Below, in pieces: positions 1 through 8,689 of a DNA stretch of 64,000 bases. Numbering within the stretch: the stretch's first letter is position 1; every line of letters starts with the position of its first letter. Under the pieces are notes generated by a model, which searched no databases, was not told the origin of the DNA, and saw only the letters and a program-made list of their open reading frames with translations. This DNA comes from Micromonospora sp. RP3T (GTDB lineage Bacteria > Actinomycetota > Actinomycetes > Mycobacteriales > Micromonosporaceae). The translations under genes and the position numbers were made by a program. The stretch lies in contig NZ_PYPS01000004.1 in NCBI RefSeq assembly GCF_003027925.1, forward strand, positions 186,001-250,000, read 5' to 3'.

Positions 1-2
1 TC

Positions 3-689
3 GCCGAGACGCCCGGGGTGGCGAATCGGGAGGCGGTGGAGCGGGCCCTGGCGAAGATCGAGAGCGCGGCCGGTGACCTGGGCGGCGCGCCGGTGGAGGT
101 GCTGCTGCCCGGCGACACCGACCGGGTGCGGGAGCTGCGCGCCGCGGTCGAGCGGGGCCGCGCGCTGCGGATCACCTACTACACGCCGGCGCGGGACGAG
201 TCCACCGAACGCACCATCGACCCGTTGCGGATGCTGTCGGTGGGTGGCCGGGCGTACGTGGAGGCGTGGTGCCGCCGCGCCGAGGCGGTCCGGCTGTTCC
301 GGGCCGACCGGATCGACGCGGTCACCGAGCTGCCGGAGCGGGCCGTGGTGCCGCCGCAGGCCCGCCCGCACGACCTGCGCGACGGCGTGTTCCGGCCGTC
401 GGCCGACCTGCCGTTGATCACGCTGCGGATCGGCCGGGGCGAGCGGTGGATCACCGAATACTATCCGTGCGAGCGGGTCGAGGCCGACGGCGAGCAGTGG
501 CTGGTGTCGCTGCGGGTCACCGACCTCGGCTGGGCCCGCCGGTTCGTGCTCGGGCTGGGCCCGGACGCGACAGTGGTGGCCCCGGCCGAGCTGGCCGAGC
601 AGGTCCGCGCGCAGGCGGTCGCCGCGCTTGACGCGTACGCGGTCCCGACCGGCACCGCCGATCCGGCGGCCGCCGGCGTCACCCGATAG
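3..689 (+). CDS. pafC: WYL-domain transcriptional regulator PafC (5' end cut off by window)
   Basis: The frame is open back to the first base, so the N-terminal helix-turn-helix part lies outside the window. The visible part carries a WYL domain (ITYYTPARDESTERTIDPLRM, then AYVEAWCRRAEAVRLFRADRI) and a C-terminal extension with WITEYYPCE. PafB/PafC form a heterodimeric regulator of the DNA-damage response in actinobacteria. The identification rests on the domain plus the tatA, tatC, helY order downstream, which is the mycobacterial arrangement. Internal GTG codons such as the one at 18 are unlikely to be the true start. Confidence 0.88.
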   Translation, partial: AETPGVANREAVERALAKIESAAGDLGGAPVEVLLPGDTDRVRELRAAVERGRALRITYYTPARDESTERTIDPLRMLSVGGRAYVEAWCRRAEAVRLFRADRIDAVTELPERAVVPPQARPHDLRDGVFRPSADLPLITLRIGRGERWITEYYPCERVEADGEQWLVSLRVTDLGWARRFVLGLGPDATVVAPAELAEQVRAQAVAALDAYAVPTGTADPAAAGVTR

Positions 690-698
690 GCTGACCGC

Positions 699-947
699 GT
701 GGTGATGTGGATCGTGCTCGGGGTCGTGCTGTTCGCGCTGGTCGTGCTGGCCCTGGCGGTCCGCCCGGTGGTGGCCCGGCTGCCCCGGCTGCGCCGTTCG
801 GCGGTGGCGTTGCAGCGCCGGGCCGTCGAGGCGGAGTCGCTGCGTTCGGCCGCCGAGGAGTTGCAGGCGCGGGCCGAGGCGCTCCAGGAGCGGGCGACCG
901 TCGCGCAGGAACGGGTCACGTTGATCAAGGCCAAGCGCGGGGAGTAG
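699..947 (+). CDS. small membrane-anchored coiled-coil protein, unknown function
   Basis: An 82-residue protein starting with GTG 9 bases after the pafC stop, so probably in the same transcript. Residues 3-22 form one hydrophobic helix (WIVLGVVLFALVVLALAV). The rest is a charged amphipathic heptad-like helix rich in Arg, Glu, Ala and Leu, likely a coiled coil facing the cytoplasm. I do not recognise a family. The layout (membrane anchor plus coiled coil, between pafC and tatA) would suit a scaffold, but that is only inference. Confidence 0.65.
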   Translation: MVMWIVLGVVLFALVVLALAVRPVVARLPRLRRSAVALQRRAVEAESLRSAAEELQARAEALQERATVAQERVTLIKAKRGE

Positions 948-1135
948 CGATCGACGCGTGCCGTTTCCCACCCGAATGCGCCACGACGGGTGGTTGACGG
1001 GACACTTCGGGTTGGCCGAGACTTCACCGACCGGGTCGGCACCAGCGGGCCCGGCGGGGGTGGCAAGCCGCTGCGACCCACGTACGATGGGCGGCGACCC
1101 ACCTCACCACCGACACAGAGCGACTGGAGCTTCCC

Positions 1136-1468
1136 ATGGGTGCCCTCAAGCCGTGGCACATCGCCGTACTCGTGGTCGTGCTGATCCTGCTGTTCGGCGC
1201 GAAGCGGCTCCCGGACGCGGCCCGCTCGCTGGGCCGTTCGCTGCGGATCATCAAGGCCGAGACGAAGAGCCTGCACGACGACGACCGTGACCTGGCCGAG
1301 AAGGCCGACGCGCAGGCCGCCTACCAGCCTCTCCCGCCGCAGCAGCCGGTCCAGGGCCAGCAGCAGTACGCGCAGCCCCAGCAGCAGTACCAGCCGCAGT
1401 ATGCTCCGCAGCCGCAGCAGCCGGTCGCCCCGCCGGTCGACCCGGTGCAGCGCGTCCGCGAGAACTGA
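1136..1468 (+). CDS. tatA: Sec-independent (Tat) translocase subunit TatA
   Basis: A 110-residue protein with the TatA pattern: a short N-terminal segment, one membrane helix (about residues 8-21), an FGAKRLPDAARSLGRSLR hinge and amphipathic helix, then an acidic and Gln/Pro-rich unstructured tail. TatA oligomers form the path for folded twin-arginine substrates across the cytoplasmic membrane. The ATG is preceded by GGAGCTTCCC. tatC follows after 20 bases. A substrate candidate is the RRHLL signal peptide of the GH5 cellulase at 19.2 kb. Confidence 0.95.
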   Translation: MGALKPWHIAVLVVVLILLFGAKRLPDAARSLGRSLRIIKAETKSLHDDDRDLAEKADAQAAYQPLPPQQPVQGQQQYAQPQQQYQPQYAPQPQQPVAPPVDPVQRVREN

Positions 1469-1488
1469 TCCGAAGGGGCCTCATCACC

Positions 1489-2442
1489 GTGGCCTTCGGG
1501 TTGAAGAAGCGCGGGCCGAGCACGTTCGCGCGCGCCGCCGACGGCTCGATGACGCTCATCGAGCACATCCGCGAGCTGCGTAACCGACTCTTCCGGGCCT
1601 CCCTGGCGGTCGTGGTCGGCTTCGGCTTCGGTTTCTGGCTGGCCGAGCCGGTCCGGAAGTTGCTGTCGCAGCCCTACTGCGACCTGCCGCAGTCGGTCGA
1701 TCCGGACACCGGCAAGTGCCTGTTCGTGCAGCTCGGCGTCGCCGACGTCTTCCTGCTGAATCTGAAGATCGGCCTCTGGGTCGGCCTGATCATCGCCGCC
1801 CCGGTCTGGCTCTACCAGCTCTGGGCGTTCATCGCGCCCGGCCTGCACCGGCACGAGCGGCGCTACGCGTACATCTTCACCGCGCTCGCCGCTCCGCTGT
1901 TCGCCGCCGGTGCGGTGCTGGCGTTCTTCGTCACCACCAAGGGACTCGAGTTCCTGCTCAACGTCTCCGGCGACGACATCGCGACCAACCTCGAAGTGAC
2001 TCGCTACATCTCCTTCGTCACCAACCTGATCCTGCTGTTCGGGGTGGCGTTCGAGTTCCCGCTGATCGTGCTGATGCTCAACTTCGTCGGCCTGGCCAGC
2101 GCCAAGCGGCTGCTGAGCTGGTGGCGGGTGGCGATCTTCGTGTTCTTCGCGTTCTCCGCGGTGGTCACGCCGACGCCGGACCCGTTCGGCATGACGGCGC
2201 TGGCGGTCTGCCTCTCCGCGCTCTACTTCGGCGCGGTCGGGGTGGCGTTCATCAACGACCGACGGCGCGGGCGGGGCCGGGAGGTCTACGCCGGCATCGC
2301 CGACGACGAGGTGTCGCCGCTGGACCTGTCCGACGAGCCGGTGCCGACCGGTGGCCGGATCGAGGCGTCCGCCCCGGTCGCGGCCCCCGAGCCGGTCGCC
2401 GCGCCGGCGCCGATCGAACGCCGCTACGACGACATGACCTGA
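1489..2442 (+). CDS. tatC: Sec-independent (Tat) translocase subunit TatC
   Basis: A 317-residue, six-helix membrane protein. It begins with a cytoplasmic segment containing the family signature LIEHIRELRNRLFRA (about residues 21-35), part of the site that recognises the twin-arginine signal peptide. The GTG start sits 8 bases after GAAGGGGCC. The C-terminal 70 residues are an actinobacterial hydrophilic extension rich in Pro, Ala and Val. A bidirectional hairpin follows at 2461-2491 and ends the transcript before the opposing gene. Confidence 0.95.
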   Translation: MAFGLKKRGPSTFARAADGSMTLIEHIRELRNRLFRASLAVVVGFGFGFWLAEPVRKLLSQPYCDLPQSVDPDTGKCLFVQLGVADVFLLNLKIGLWVGLIIAAPVWLYQLWAFIAPGLHRHERRYAYIFTALAAPLFAAGAVLAFFVTTKGLEFLLNVSGDDIATNLEVTRYISFVTNLILLFGVAFEFPLIVLMLNFVGLASAKRLLSWWRVAIFVFFAFSAVVTPTPDPFGMTALAVCLSALYFGAVGVAFINDRRRGRGREVYAGIADDEVSPLDLSDEPVPTGGRIEASAPVAAPEPVAAPAPIERRYDDMT

Positions 2443-2460
2443 CCGTCCGGTCCGCAGTCG

Positions 2461-2491
2461 AACGCCGTCCCCGCTGCTCGGGGGCGGCGTT
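2461..2491. terminator. bidirectional hairpin between tatC and the opposing gene
   Basis: A 13-bp stem (AACGCCGTCCCCG with CGGGGGCGGCGTT, one G-U pair) around a short loop, lying between convergent stop codons at 2442 and 2522. No T-tract, as is usual at this GC content. Confidence 0.75.
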
Positions 2492-2521
2492 CGTCGTCCC
2501 GGGAGGTCGGCCGGGCGGGGG

Positions 2522-3406
2522 TCAGGCCACCCGGCGGGCGGCGGTGGGGGACAGCGGCGCGACGGCGTCGGGGTGCAGGATCGCGGCGATCGCCTCGGTG
2601 CCGTCGACCAGGCGGGGACCGGCCCGCACGATGAGCGCGTCCGCGTCCACCGCCCAGACCTCCGCGCCGGGGAAGTGCCCGGCCACCGCGCCGGCCTGGT
2701 CGGCGGCCCCGTCCAGTCGGAAGCCGCACGGCGCGACCAGCACCACCTCCGGGCCGGTGGCCCGCAGTTCCGCCCAGGTCGTCGGCGTGGACCGGGCCCC
2801 CGCGCTGGTCGCCACCGGCTCGCCGCCGGCGACGTCCACCAGGTCCGGGATCCAGTGCCCGGCACCGAACGGCGGGTCCACCCACTCGATGACGGCGACC
2901 CGCCGCCGGGGCCGGCCGGCCACCGCCGACCGGATCGCCGCCAGCCGGGCGCGCAGGCCGTCCACCAGGGCCTCGGCGCGGTCCGGCACCCGGGCCGCCG
3001 CGCCCACCGCGCGGATCGTGCCCAGCACGTCGTCGAGCGTGTACGGGTCGAGCGACAGCACCTCCGCCCGCGCACCGAGATGGTCGACGGCGTCGGCCAC
3101 CCGGCCGGACGGCAGCGCGCAGACCCGGCACAGGTCCTGGGTGAGGATCAGGTCCGGGTCCAACCCGGCCAGCGCGCCGGCGTGCAACGTGTACAGGTCG
3201 TCGCCGGCGGCGACCCGCTCCCGCACGTACGCGTCGATCTCACCGGGGCTCATGCCGCGGGTGTCCCGACCGCCCACCACCACCGTGACGCCGGCCCGGT
3301 ACGACGGCGGCACCTCGCACTCGAACGTCACCCCGACCAGGTCGTCACCGAGACCCAGCGCGTAGACGATCTCGGTGGCGGACGGCAGCAGGGAGACCAG
3401 ACGCAT
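2522..3406 (-). CDS. cobalamin/siderophore-type substrate-binding fold protein (BtuF-like, no signal peptide)
   Basis: A 294-residue protein starting MRLVSLLPSATEIVYALGLG, the usual opening of the BtuF/FepB class III binding-protein fold, with VTFECEVPP and LILTQDLCRVC in the first lobe and a second lobe from about residue 170. There is no signal peptide or lipobox, so it is probably cytoplasmic and not a transporter component. Similar soluble proteins are common in actinobacteria and usually annotated cobalamin-binding protein; the ligand is not known from sequence. The ATG at 3406 was preferred because everything upstream in frame is low-complexity. It stands alone between convergent and divergent neighbours. 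Confidence 0.82.
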   Translation of the reverse strand: MRLVSLLPSATEIVYALGLGDDLVGVTFECEVPPSYRAGVTVVVGGRDTRGMSPGEIDAYVRERVAAGDDLYTLHAGALAGLDPDLILTQDLCRVCALPSGRVADAVDHLGARAEVLSLDPYTLDDVLGTIRAVGAAARVPDRAEALVDGLRARLAAIRSAVAGRPRRRVAVIEWVDPPFGAGHWIPDLVDVAGGEPVATSAGARSTPTTWAELRATGPEVVLVAPCGFRLDGAADQAGAVAGHFPGAEVWAVDADALIVRAGPRLVDGTEAIAAILHPDAVAPLSPTAARRVA

Positions 3407-3557
3407 GCCGCCCATCATGCCGGGCCGGCGCGCGGCTGCACATTTCGAGTCGCCCTCGGGCCTTGCCGCCGCCGCCGGCCCGCTTAGACTCTGCTGACTC
3501 CGCCGAGTCCCACGCCCGTCCCGGTCAGCGCGCTGACCTCCGCTCCGGAGAGCCCCG

Positions 3558-4256
3558 ATGAAAAGCCGTACCGCCGCCGTCCTGACCGTCCTCTGTGCCG
3601 CCACCGCGCTCACCGCCTGCGGCGACGACGAGCCCGCGCCGAAGGGCGAGCAGGTCCCGGTGACCGCCACCGACACCAGCTGCGAGGTCACCACCACGCT
3701 GTTCACCCCCGGCACGGTGACCTTCACCGTGACCAACCGGGGGCAGCAGGCCACCGGCGTCTACGTCTACGGTCGGGAGGGCGACGCCTTCACCAAGGTG
3801 GTCGCCGAGGTGGCCGACGTGCCGGCGGGCCGCACCGGCGACCTGCGCGCCACGCTCGCCACCGGCTCCTACGAGGTGGCCTGCAAGCCCGGCCGGCAGG
3901 GCGACGGGGTGCGTACCCGGATCACCGTCTCCGACGACGGCAACGTGGCCAGTGCCGCGGCCGAGACCGCGTACGACCGGGCGATCGCCGTCGAGCTGAC
4001 CGGTGACACGCTCACCGGCGCGGACGGGCTGATCGCCGAGCCCGGCGAGAAGCTCTCGCTGAAGGTGACCAACAAGACCGCCGGCGCCCGGACGCTGTAC
4101 GTGCTCAATCCGGACGGCAAGCGGATCGCCGAGCTGAAGGCGGAGCCGAACGGCACCGCCGAGACGGTGGTGGCCCTGGGCGCGGCCGGGAACTGGACGC
4201 TCAAGGTCAAGGGCGACGGGGTGCCGTCGGTGAGTAAGCGGTTGGTGGTGCGCTGA
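3558..4256 (+). CDS. EfeO/cupredoxin-like lipoprotein
   Basis: A 232-residue lipoprotein: signal peptide ending in the lipobox LTAC (Cys at about residue 21), then a beta-rich region with a threonine-rich stretch (CEVTTTLFTPGTVTFTVTN) typical of the cupredoxin-like domain seen in EfeO-type iron-uptake proteins, followed by a second immunoglobulin-like beta domain. The efeU and efeB partners are absent, so an iron role cannot be assumed. The ATG is preceded by CCGGAGAG. It is probably anchored on the outer face of the membrane. Confidence 0.7.
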   Translation: MKSRTAAVLTVLCAATALTACGDDEPAPKGEQVPVTATDTSCEVTTTLFTPGTVTFTVTNRGQQATGVYVYGREGDAFTKVVAEVADVPAGRTGDLRATLATGSYEVACKPGRQGDGVRTRITVSDDGNVASAAAETAYDRAIAVELTGDTLTGADGLIAEPGEKLSLKVTNKTAGARTLYVLNPDGKRIAELKAEPNGTAETVVALGAAGNWTLKVKGDGVPSVSKRLVVR

Positions 4257-4359
4257 CCGGAAGAGTTGCGACGCGGGTGCATCCATCGGGGACGGTGCGG
4301 GCGAAGCAAGGGTCGTGACGACAGTCACGGACCTGGTCGCCTCGACGAAAGGCTCCCCG

Positions 4360-5010
4360 ATGAACATCGCTCGTCTCGCCGCCCGGCTGGCCGTGGGTGC
4401 CACGGCCGCGGCGGTGGCCACCGCCGTCGCCGCCGCGCCCGCCCAGGCCGGCGCGAAGCAGCCCGGCACGCGTTCGCTGGCCGCGGTGCTCACCGCCGAC
4501 AAGAGCGGCTTCGACCGCAACGCGCGGGACTTCGACGTGCTCACCAAGGCGGTCCTGACCGTGTTGGAGGCGAAGCCGAACTCGCCGGTGAAGGTGCTCA
4601 CCGACGGCACGGTCGCGCTGACCGCGTTCGTGCCGAACGACTACGCGTTCCGCGAGCTGGTCCGCGACATCACCCACGCGCGGACGCTGCCGAGCGAGAA
4701 GGCCGCGTTCGACGGGGTCGCCGGCCTGGGTGTGGACACCGTGGAGAACGTGCTGCTCTACCACGTGGTGCCGGGCGCCACGATCGACCGGAAGGCGGCG
4801 CTGAAGGCCGACGGCGCGGAGCTGTCGACCGCGCTCGGCGCCTCCGTCGAGGTCGACGTGCGGCACTGCTGGTACGGCAAGCAGGTGCGCCTGGTCGACG
4901 CGGACACCAACGACCGTGACGCGCGGGTGGTCCGCTACGACATCAACAAGGGCAACAAGCAGATCGCCCACGCGGTGGACCGGGTGCTGCGCCCGGTCGA
5001 CCTGCCCTGA
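4360..5010 (+). CDS. secreted fasciclin (FAS1) domain protein
   Basis: A 216-residue exported protein. The signal peptide (MNIARLAARLAVGATAAAVA, cleavage near AQAGA) is followed by one FAS1 domain with the family landmarks VKVLTDGTVALTAFVPNDYAF and NVLLYHVVPGATI. FAS1 domains mediate adhesion or bind membrane partners. The ATG at 4360 was chosen over GTG 4315 because it begins a perfect signal peptide and follows AAAGG. A strong hairpin at 5023-5057 terminates it. Confidence 0.88.
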   Translation: MNIARLAARLAVGATAAAVATAVAAAPAQAGAKQPGTRSLAAVLTADKSGFDRNARDFDVLTKAVLTVLEAKPNSPVKVLTDGTVALTAFVPNDYAFRELVRDITHARTLPSEKAAFDGVAGLGVDTVENVLLYHVVPGATIDRKAALKADGAELSTALGASVEVDVRHCWYGKQVRLVDADTNDRDARVVRYDINKGNKQIAHAVDRVLRPVDLP

Positions 5011-5022
5011 CCCACGTTCCTT

Positions 5023-5057
5023 CCGACGGCGTCCGGCTCCGTGCCGGGCGCCGTCGG
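5023..5057. terminator. hairpin terminator between fasciclin gene and opposing gene
   Basis: Nested perfect stems: CCGACGGCG pairs with CGCCGTCGG, and inside it CCGGC with GCCGG around TCCGT. It lies between convergent stops at 5010 and 5069, so it can serve both genes. Confidence 0.8.
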
Positions 5058-5068
5058 CGTGTCGCCGG

Positions 5069-5815
5069 TCAGCGGACGGAGTGGCCGAACTGGCTGCTCA
5101 ACGCCAGCCCGGCGGAACAACTCAGCTCACCGGGGGCGAGTTGGACGTGGGAGGGCCGCCACGTCTCGGTGGCGCCCGTCGGGCCGACGCGGGCGAGCAG
5201 GCAGTCGTACTGGCTGGCCCGCAGCGCCACGCCGACCGTGCCGCCCCGCACGGTGATCTCCTGCCGCACGGCCGGGTCGAGTTCCAGGCCGGCCACGGCG
5301 GCACGGGCCGCGGCCTCGTCGGGGCCGGACCGGGTGAGCGCCGCCCGGAGCCGGGCGTCGACGCCGGTGAGGGACGGGTCCCGAGGGACCGGCAGCGGGT
5401 CGCCGGTGGGGCAGTCGATGTCGTCGTCGCGCTCGTCCCGTTCGGGGCCGAGGTTCAGCCGGAAGCAGACCGGCTCGGTGCCCTCGACCCGCTCGCCCCA
5501 GTCGTTGACGCCGACGCCGTGCCCGGTCACCCGCAGCACCAACGTCACCCCGGTCTGCCAGTGCGTCTCGCCGCGTACCTGGAGCACCTCCACCGCCTGC
5601 TCCTGCCCGGCGGCGTGCACGAAGTCCTCGGCCCGGTAGAGGTGGTCGACGTCGAACCGACTCTCCAGCCGGTCGACCGTACCGGTGGCGTCGGCGACCG
5701 CGCTGTCGTGCCAGGGCGTCTCACCCGGCCGGTGCGCCCACCACAGCCCGGCGGCCAGCGCGAACGGGGCGAGCGCGAACGGGGCGAGGACGGCGATCAG
5801 CGTGCGGGAACGCAT
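5069..5815 (-). CDS. membrane-anchored or secreted protein of unknown function
   Basis: A 248-residue protein with an N-terminal hydrophobic segment (about residues 7-24, LIAVLAPFALAPFALAAGLW), likely an uncleaved anchor. The remainder is extracytoplasmic, with several cysteines (VCFRLNL, DDIDCPTG, QYDCLLARV, ELSCSAG) that could pair as disulfides. I do not recognise a family. It is a single gene, convergent with the fasciclin gene and divergent from the lipid kinase. Confidence 0.68.
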   Translation of the reverse strand: MRSRTLIAVLAPFALAPFALAAGLWWAHRPGETPWHDSAVADATGTVDRLESRFDVDHLYRAEDFVHAAGQEQAVEVLQVRGETHWQTGVTLVLRVTGHGVGVNDWGERVEGTEPVCFRLNLGPERDERDDDIDCPTGDPLPVPRDPSLTGVDARLRAALTRSGPDEAAARAAVAGLELDPAVRQEITVRGGTVGVALRASQYDCLLARVGPTGATETWRPSHVQLAPGELSCSAGLALSSQFGHSVR

Positions 5816-5908
5816 GGCGCGGAGTATGCCGTACGGTCGTCCGCGCCGCGGCCCCGTCGATCACCGACGTCTGGTGGGCGGTGCGCCCGGTGTCGTACCG
5901 TGCTCGCC

Positions 5909-6826
5909 GTGACCGCGCCCGATCATGTTCCGCCCGGCCCGGTGGCCGTGCTCGCCAACCCGACCGCCGCCCGGGGCCGGCACCGGGGCCTGCTGCCGGA
6001 GGTCCTGACGCGCCTCGGCGCCGCCGGCCGCCCGGTGGAGCTGCTGCGTGCGCGTACCGCCGGGGAGGCGGAGGCGGCGTGTCACGCCGCGGTGGCCGGC
6101 GGCGCCGGGGCGCTGGTCTCGGTCGGCGGCGACGGCACCGTGCACCGTGCGGTGCAGGCGGTCGCCGGCACGGCGGTGCCGTTCGGGCCGGTCCCGGCCG
6201 GCACCGGCAACGACTTCGCGGTGGACACCGGCTACCCGGCCGACCCGCTCGCCGCCGTCGACGTGATCGCCGCCGCGCTGGCCGCCGGCCGGAGCCGCCC
6301 GGTGGACCTGGCCCGGCTGTCCCGGCCCGGCGACGCCGACCGTTGGTTCGGTGCGGTGCTCGCGGCCGGCTTCGACGCGATCGTCAACGAGCGGGCCAAC
6401 CGGATGCGCTGGCCGCGCGGCCGTCGCCGGTACGATCTGGCGATCCTGGTCGAGCTGGCCCGGCTGCGCCCCCGCCGCTACCGGCTCACCCTGGACGGCG
6501 TGCCGCACGAGGTGGACGCGGTGCTGGTCGCGGTCGGCAACGCGGCCAGCTACGGCGGCGGCATGCGGATCTGCCCGGACGCCGACCCGACCGACGGGCT
6601 GTTGGACGTGGTGGTGGGCGGTCGCTTCGACAGGCGCACGCTGATGCGGGTCAAGCCCCGCATCTACCGGGGCACCCACGTCACGCACCCGCTGGTGCGG
6701 ACCTACCGGGCGCGGACGGTGGAGCTGACCGCCGACGGCATCACCACGTACGCGGACGGCGAGCGGGCGTTCCCGTTGCCGGTGACCGTCACCGCCGTGC
6801 CGGCGGCGCTGCGGCTGCTGCGCTGA
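5909..6826 (+). CDS. diacylglycerol/lipid kinase, DagK family
   Basis: A 305-residue kinase of the DagK/YegS/sphingosine-kinase fold. The nucleotide-binding motif VSVGGDGTVHR lies near residues 71-81, followed by PVPAGTGNDFAVD; the C-terminal half is the beta-sandwich with GNAASYGGGMRICPDADPTDG. Family members phosphorylate diacylglycerol or related lipids at the membrane. The GTG at 5909 gives the correct N-terminus (AVLANPTAARGR). Its last 38 bases overlap the end of the convergent exporter gene. Confidence 0.9.
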   Translation: MTAPDHVPPGPVAVLANPTAARGRHRGLLPEVLTRLGAAGRPVELLRARTAGEAEAACHAAVAGGAGALVSVGGDGTVHRAVQAVAGTAVPFGPVPAGTGNDFAVDTGYPADPLAAVDVIAAALAAGRSRPVDLARLSRPGDADRWFGAVLAAGFDAIVNERANRMRWPRGRRRYDLAILVELARLRPRRYRLTLDGVPHEVDAVLVAVGNAASYGGGMRICPDADPTDGLLDVVVGGRFDRRTLMRVKPRIYRGTHVTHPLVRTYRARTVELTADGITTYADGERAFPLPVTVTAVPAALRLLR

Positions 6827-7736
6827 CCACGGCCGGTGGTGGGGCGGCGGCGTGGACCGCACCCGCGCTCGCGGCCACCACCAGCGCGATGGCGAGCACC
6901 TCGACCGGGTGCAGCGCCTGACCGAGAACCAGCCAGCCGGCCAGCGCGGCGATCGCCGGTCCGAGGCTCATCAGCACCGCGAACGTGGCGGTGGGCAGCC
7001 GTCGCAGCGCCGCCAGTTCCAGGCTGTAGGGCAGCACCGAGGCGAGCAGCGCCAGCCCGGCGCCGAGCCCCAGCACCGCCGGGTGGGTCAGCCGACCGCC
7101 CGCGTCGACCAGCCCGATCGGCAGGGTGACAAGCGCCGCCACGGTCAGGGCCAGGGCCAGGCCGTCGGCGCGGGGGAACCGCGCGCCGACCCGGGCCGAG
7201 CAGACGATGTACGCCGCCCACATCGTGCCCGCCGCCAGCGCCAGCGCCGCGCCGACGGGGTCCAGCCGGTCGAAGCCGCCCTGCCCGAGCAGGGCGACGC
7301 CGGCCAGCGCCAGCCCGGCCCAGCACCACGCGGCGACCCGGCGTGCCCCGACCACGGAGAGCGCCAACGGGCCGAGCACCTCCAGCGTGACGGCCGGCCC
7401 GAGCGGGATCCGTTCGATCGCCTGGTAGAAGATCGAGTTCATGCCGGCCAGGGCCAGCCCGAACGCGACCACGGCGGTCCAGTCGCCGCGCCGGTGCCCG
7501 CGCAGCCGGGGCCGGCACACGACGAGCATCAGCAGCGCGCCGAGAGTGAGCCGCAGCGTGACCGCCCCCGCCACCCCGGTCCGCGGGAACAACGACGCGG
7601 CCAGCGCGGAACCGAACTGCACGGACAACGCCCCACCGAGCACCAGCGCCACCCCACCGAGCCGGCCCGGCGGTAGGGGGTGCCGGTCGGTGCCGCCGCT
7701 GACCTCAGCCGGCATGCCGGACATCGGGCCGGGCAC
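6789..7736 (-). CDS. EamA-family (DMT superfamily) inner-membrane exporter
   Basis: A 315-residue protein with ten hydrophobic segments in two EamA repeats, resembling the RhtA threonine/homoserine exporter branch (RLTLGALLMLVVCRP in the first half, PYSLELAALRRLPTATFAVLMSLGPAIAALAGW in the second). The substrate cannot be read from sequence. Internal ATG codons at 7724 and 7715 are alternative starts. The C-terminal tail is Ala/Pro-rich and overlaps the lipid kinase gene. Confidence 0.85.
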   Translation of the reverse strand: MPGPMSGMPAEVSGGTDRHPLPPGRLGGVALVLGGALSVQFGSALAASLFPRTGVAGAVTLRLTLGALLMLVVCRPRLRGHRRGDWTAVVAFGLALAGMNSIFYQAIERIPLGPAVTLEVLGPLALSVVGARRVAAWCWAGLALAGVALLGQGGFDRLDPVGAALALAAGTMWAAYIVCSARVGARFPRADGLALALTVAALVTLPIGLVDAGGRLTHPAVLGLGAGLALLASVLPYSLELAALRRLPTATFAVLMSLGPAIAALAGWLVLGQALHPVEVLAIALVVAASAGAVHAAAPPPAVVSAAAAAPPARR

Positions 7737-7746
7737 GTCGGCCCCG

Positions 7747-7842
7747 GGGCTCCGCCGCGCGGCCGGCCCGGCGCTCCGCCGCGCGGCCGGCCCGAGGCTC
7801 CGCCGCGTGGCCAGCTTGACGACCCGCCGCGCGGCCGGTCAC
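7747..7842. repeat. four degenerate 24-bp tandem repeats in an intergenic gap
   Basis: Units start at 7747, 7771, 7795 and 7819. Copies 1 and 2 are almost identical (core CTCCGCCGCGCGGCCGGCCC); copies 3 and 4 are diverged. They fill the space between the EamA start and the HAD-phosphatase stop, and the last unit runs into that stop codon. Confidence 0.8.
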
Positions 7843-8612
7843 CGGACGCCGGCCAGGTCGAGCACCGCGCCCAGCCCGTTCGGCCGGCCGGGTTCGGCGC
7901 ACGGCAGCACCAGCACGCCGCAGCCGGCCGCCACCGCGCCGGCGTCGGCCGGGGTGTCGCCCACCATCAGCGTGTGCTCCGGGTCGACGCCGAGCAGCCC
8001 GCAGGCCCGCAGGAAGATGCCCGGGTCCGGCTTGCAGCGCCCCACCTCGTACGACAGCGCGTACGCGTCGACAAGCGCGTCCAGGCCCCAGGCGGTGAAG
8101 AGTGGTCGCAGGTCGAAGCCGATGTTGCTGACCACCGCGACCTTCACCCCGGCAGCCCGCAGCGCGCCGAGCACCGGCGCGGTGTCCGGGTACGGCAACC
8201 AGCCCTCGGGCACCAGCACCCGCTCGTAGAGCGCGTCGGCGAGCCCGTCGATGCCGGCGTCGACGGTCTCGGCCAGCCCGGTGTAGGCCGCCCGATGGGC
8301 GTGCGGGTAGAGGTCGCGGTCGGCCCACAGCTCGGCCAGCCGGGGCGGCACCCGGGCCGGCAGCGGGCCGCCGGCCCGGCCGGCGGTGAGCAGCCGGTCG
8401 GCGAGCGAGGTGGCCTTGATCCGGTCCAGTTCGACCCCGCAGGCGGCCGCGGCGGCGCGCACCCAGGCCAGCGGCTCCTCCACCTGGGCGAGGGTGCCGT
8501 GGAAGTCGAAGAGCACCGCCTCCACGGGCCGGCGGGACGGGCTCGGGCGGACGGCGTCGTCGGCGCCGCGCGAGGCGTGGGGCAGTTCGGTACGGTCCGG
8601 CACGTCGTGCAC
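7839..8612 (-). CDS. HAD-superfamily hydrolase (phosphatase)
   Basis: A 257-residue HAD hydrolase with all four motifs: DFHGT (motif I, nucleophile Asp), VVSNIGFD (motif II), the Lys of GRCKPDPGIF (motif III) and MVGDTPADAGA (motif IV). An alpha-helical cap lies between motifs I and II, as in phosphoglycolate-phosphatase-like enzymes. The substrate is unknown. The first 30 residues are low-complexity, so the true start may be a later codon closer to VEAVLFDFHGT. It is divergent from helY. Confidence 0.85.
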   Translation of the reverse strand: MHDVPDRTELPHASRGADDAVRPSPSRRPVEAVLFDFHGTLAQVEEPLAWVRAAAAACGVELDRIKATSLADRLLTAGRAGGPLPARVPPRLAELWADRDLYPHAHRAAYTGLAETVDAGIDGLADALYERVLVPEGWLPYPDTAPVLGALRAAGVKVAVVSNIGFDLRPLFTAWGLDALVDAYALSYEVGRCKPDPGIFLRACGLLGVDPEHTLMVGDTPADAGAVAAGCGVLVLPCAEPGRPNGLGAVLDLAGVR

Positions 8613-8689
8613 CCTACCGACCCGCTCCGACCGCCCTGCCGGACGGCCTTGACCGGTGGTCGTCGGCGGTACCGATTAATCTTGGATGC

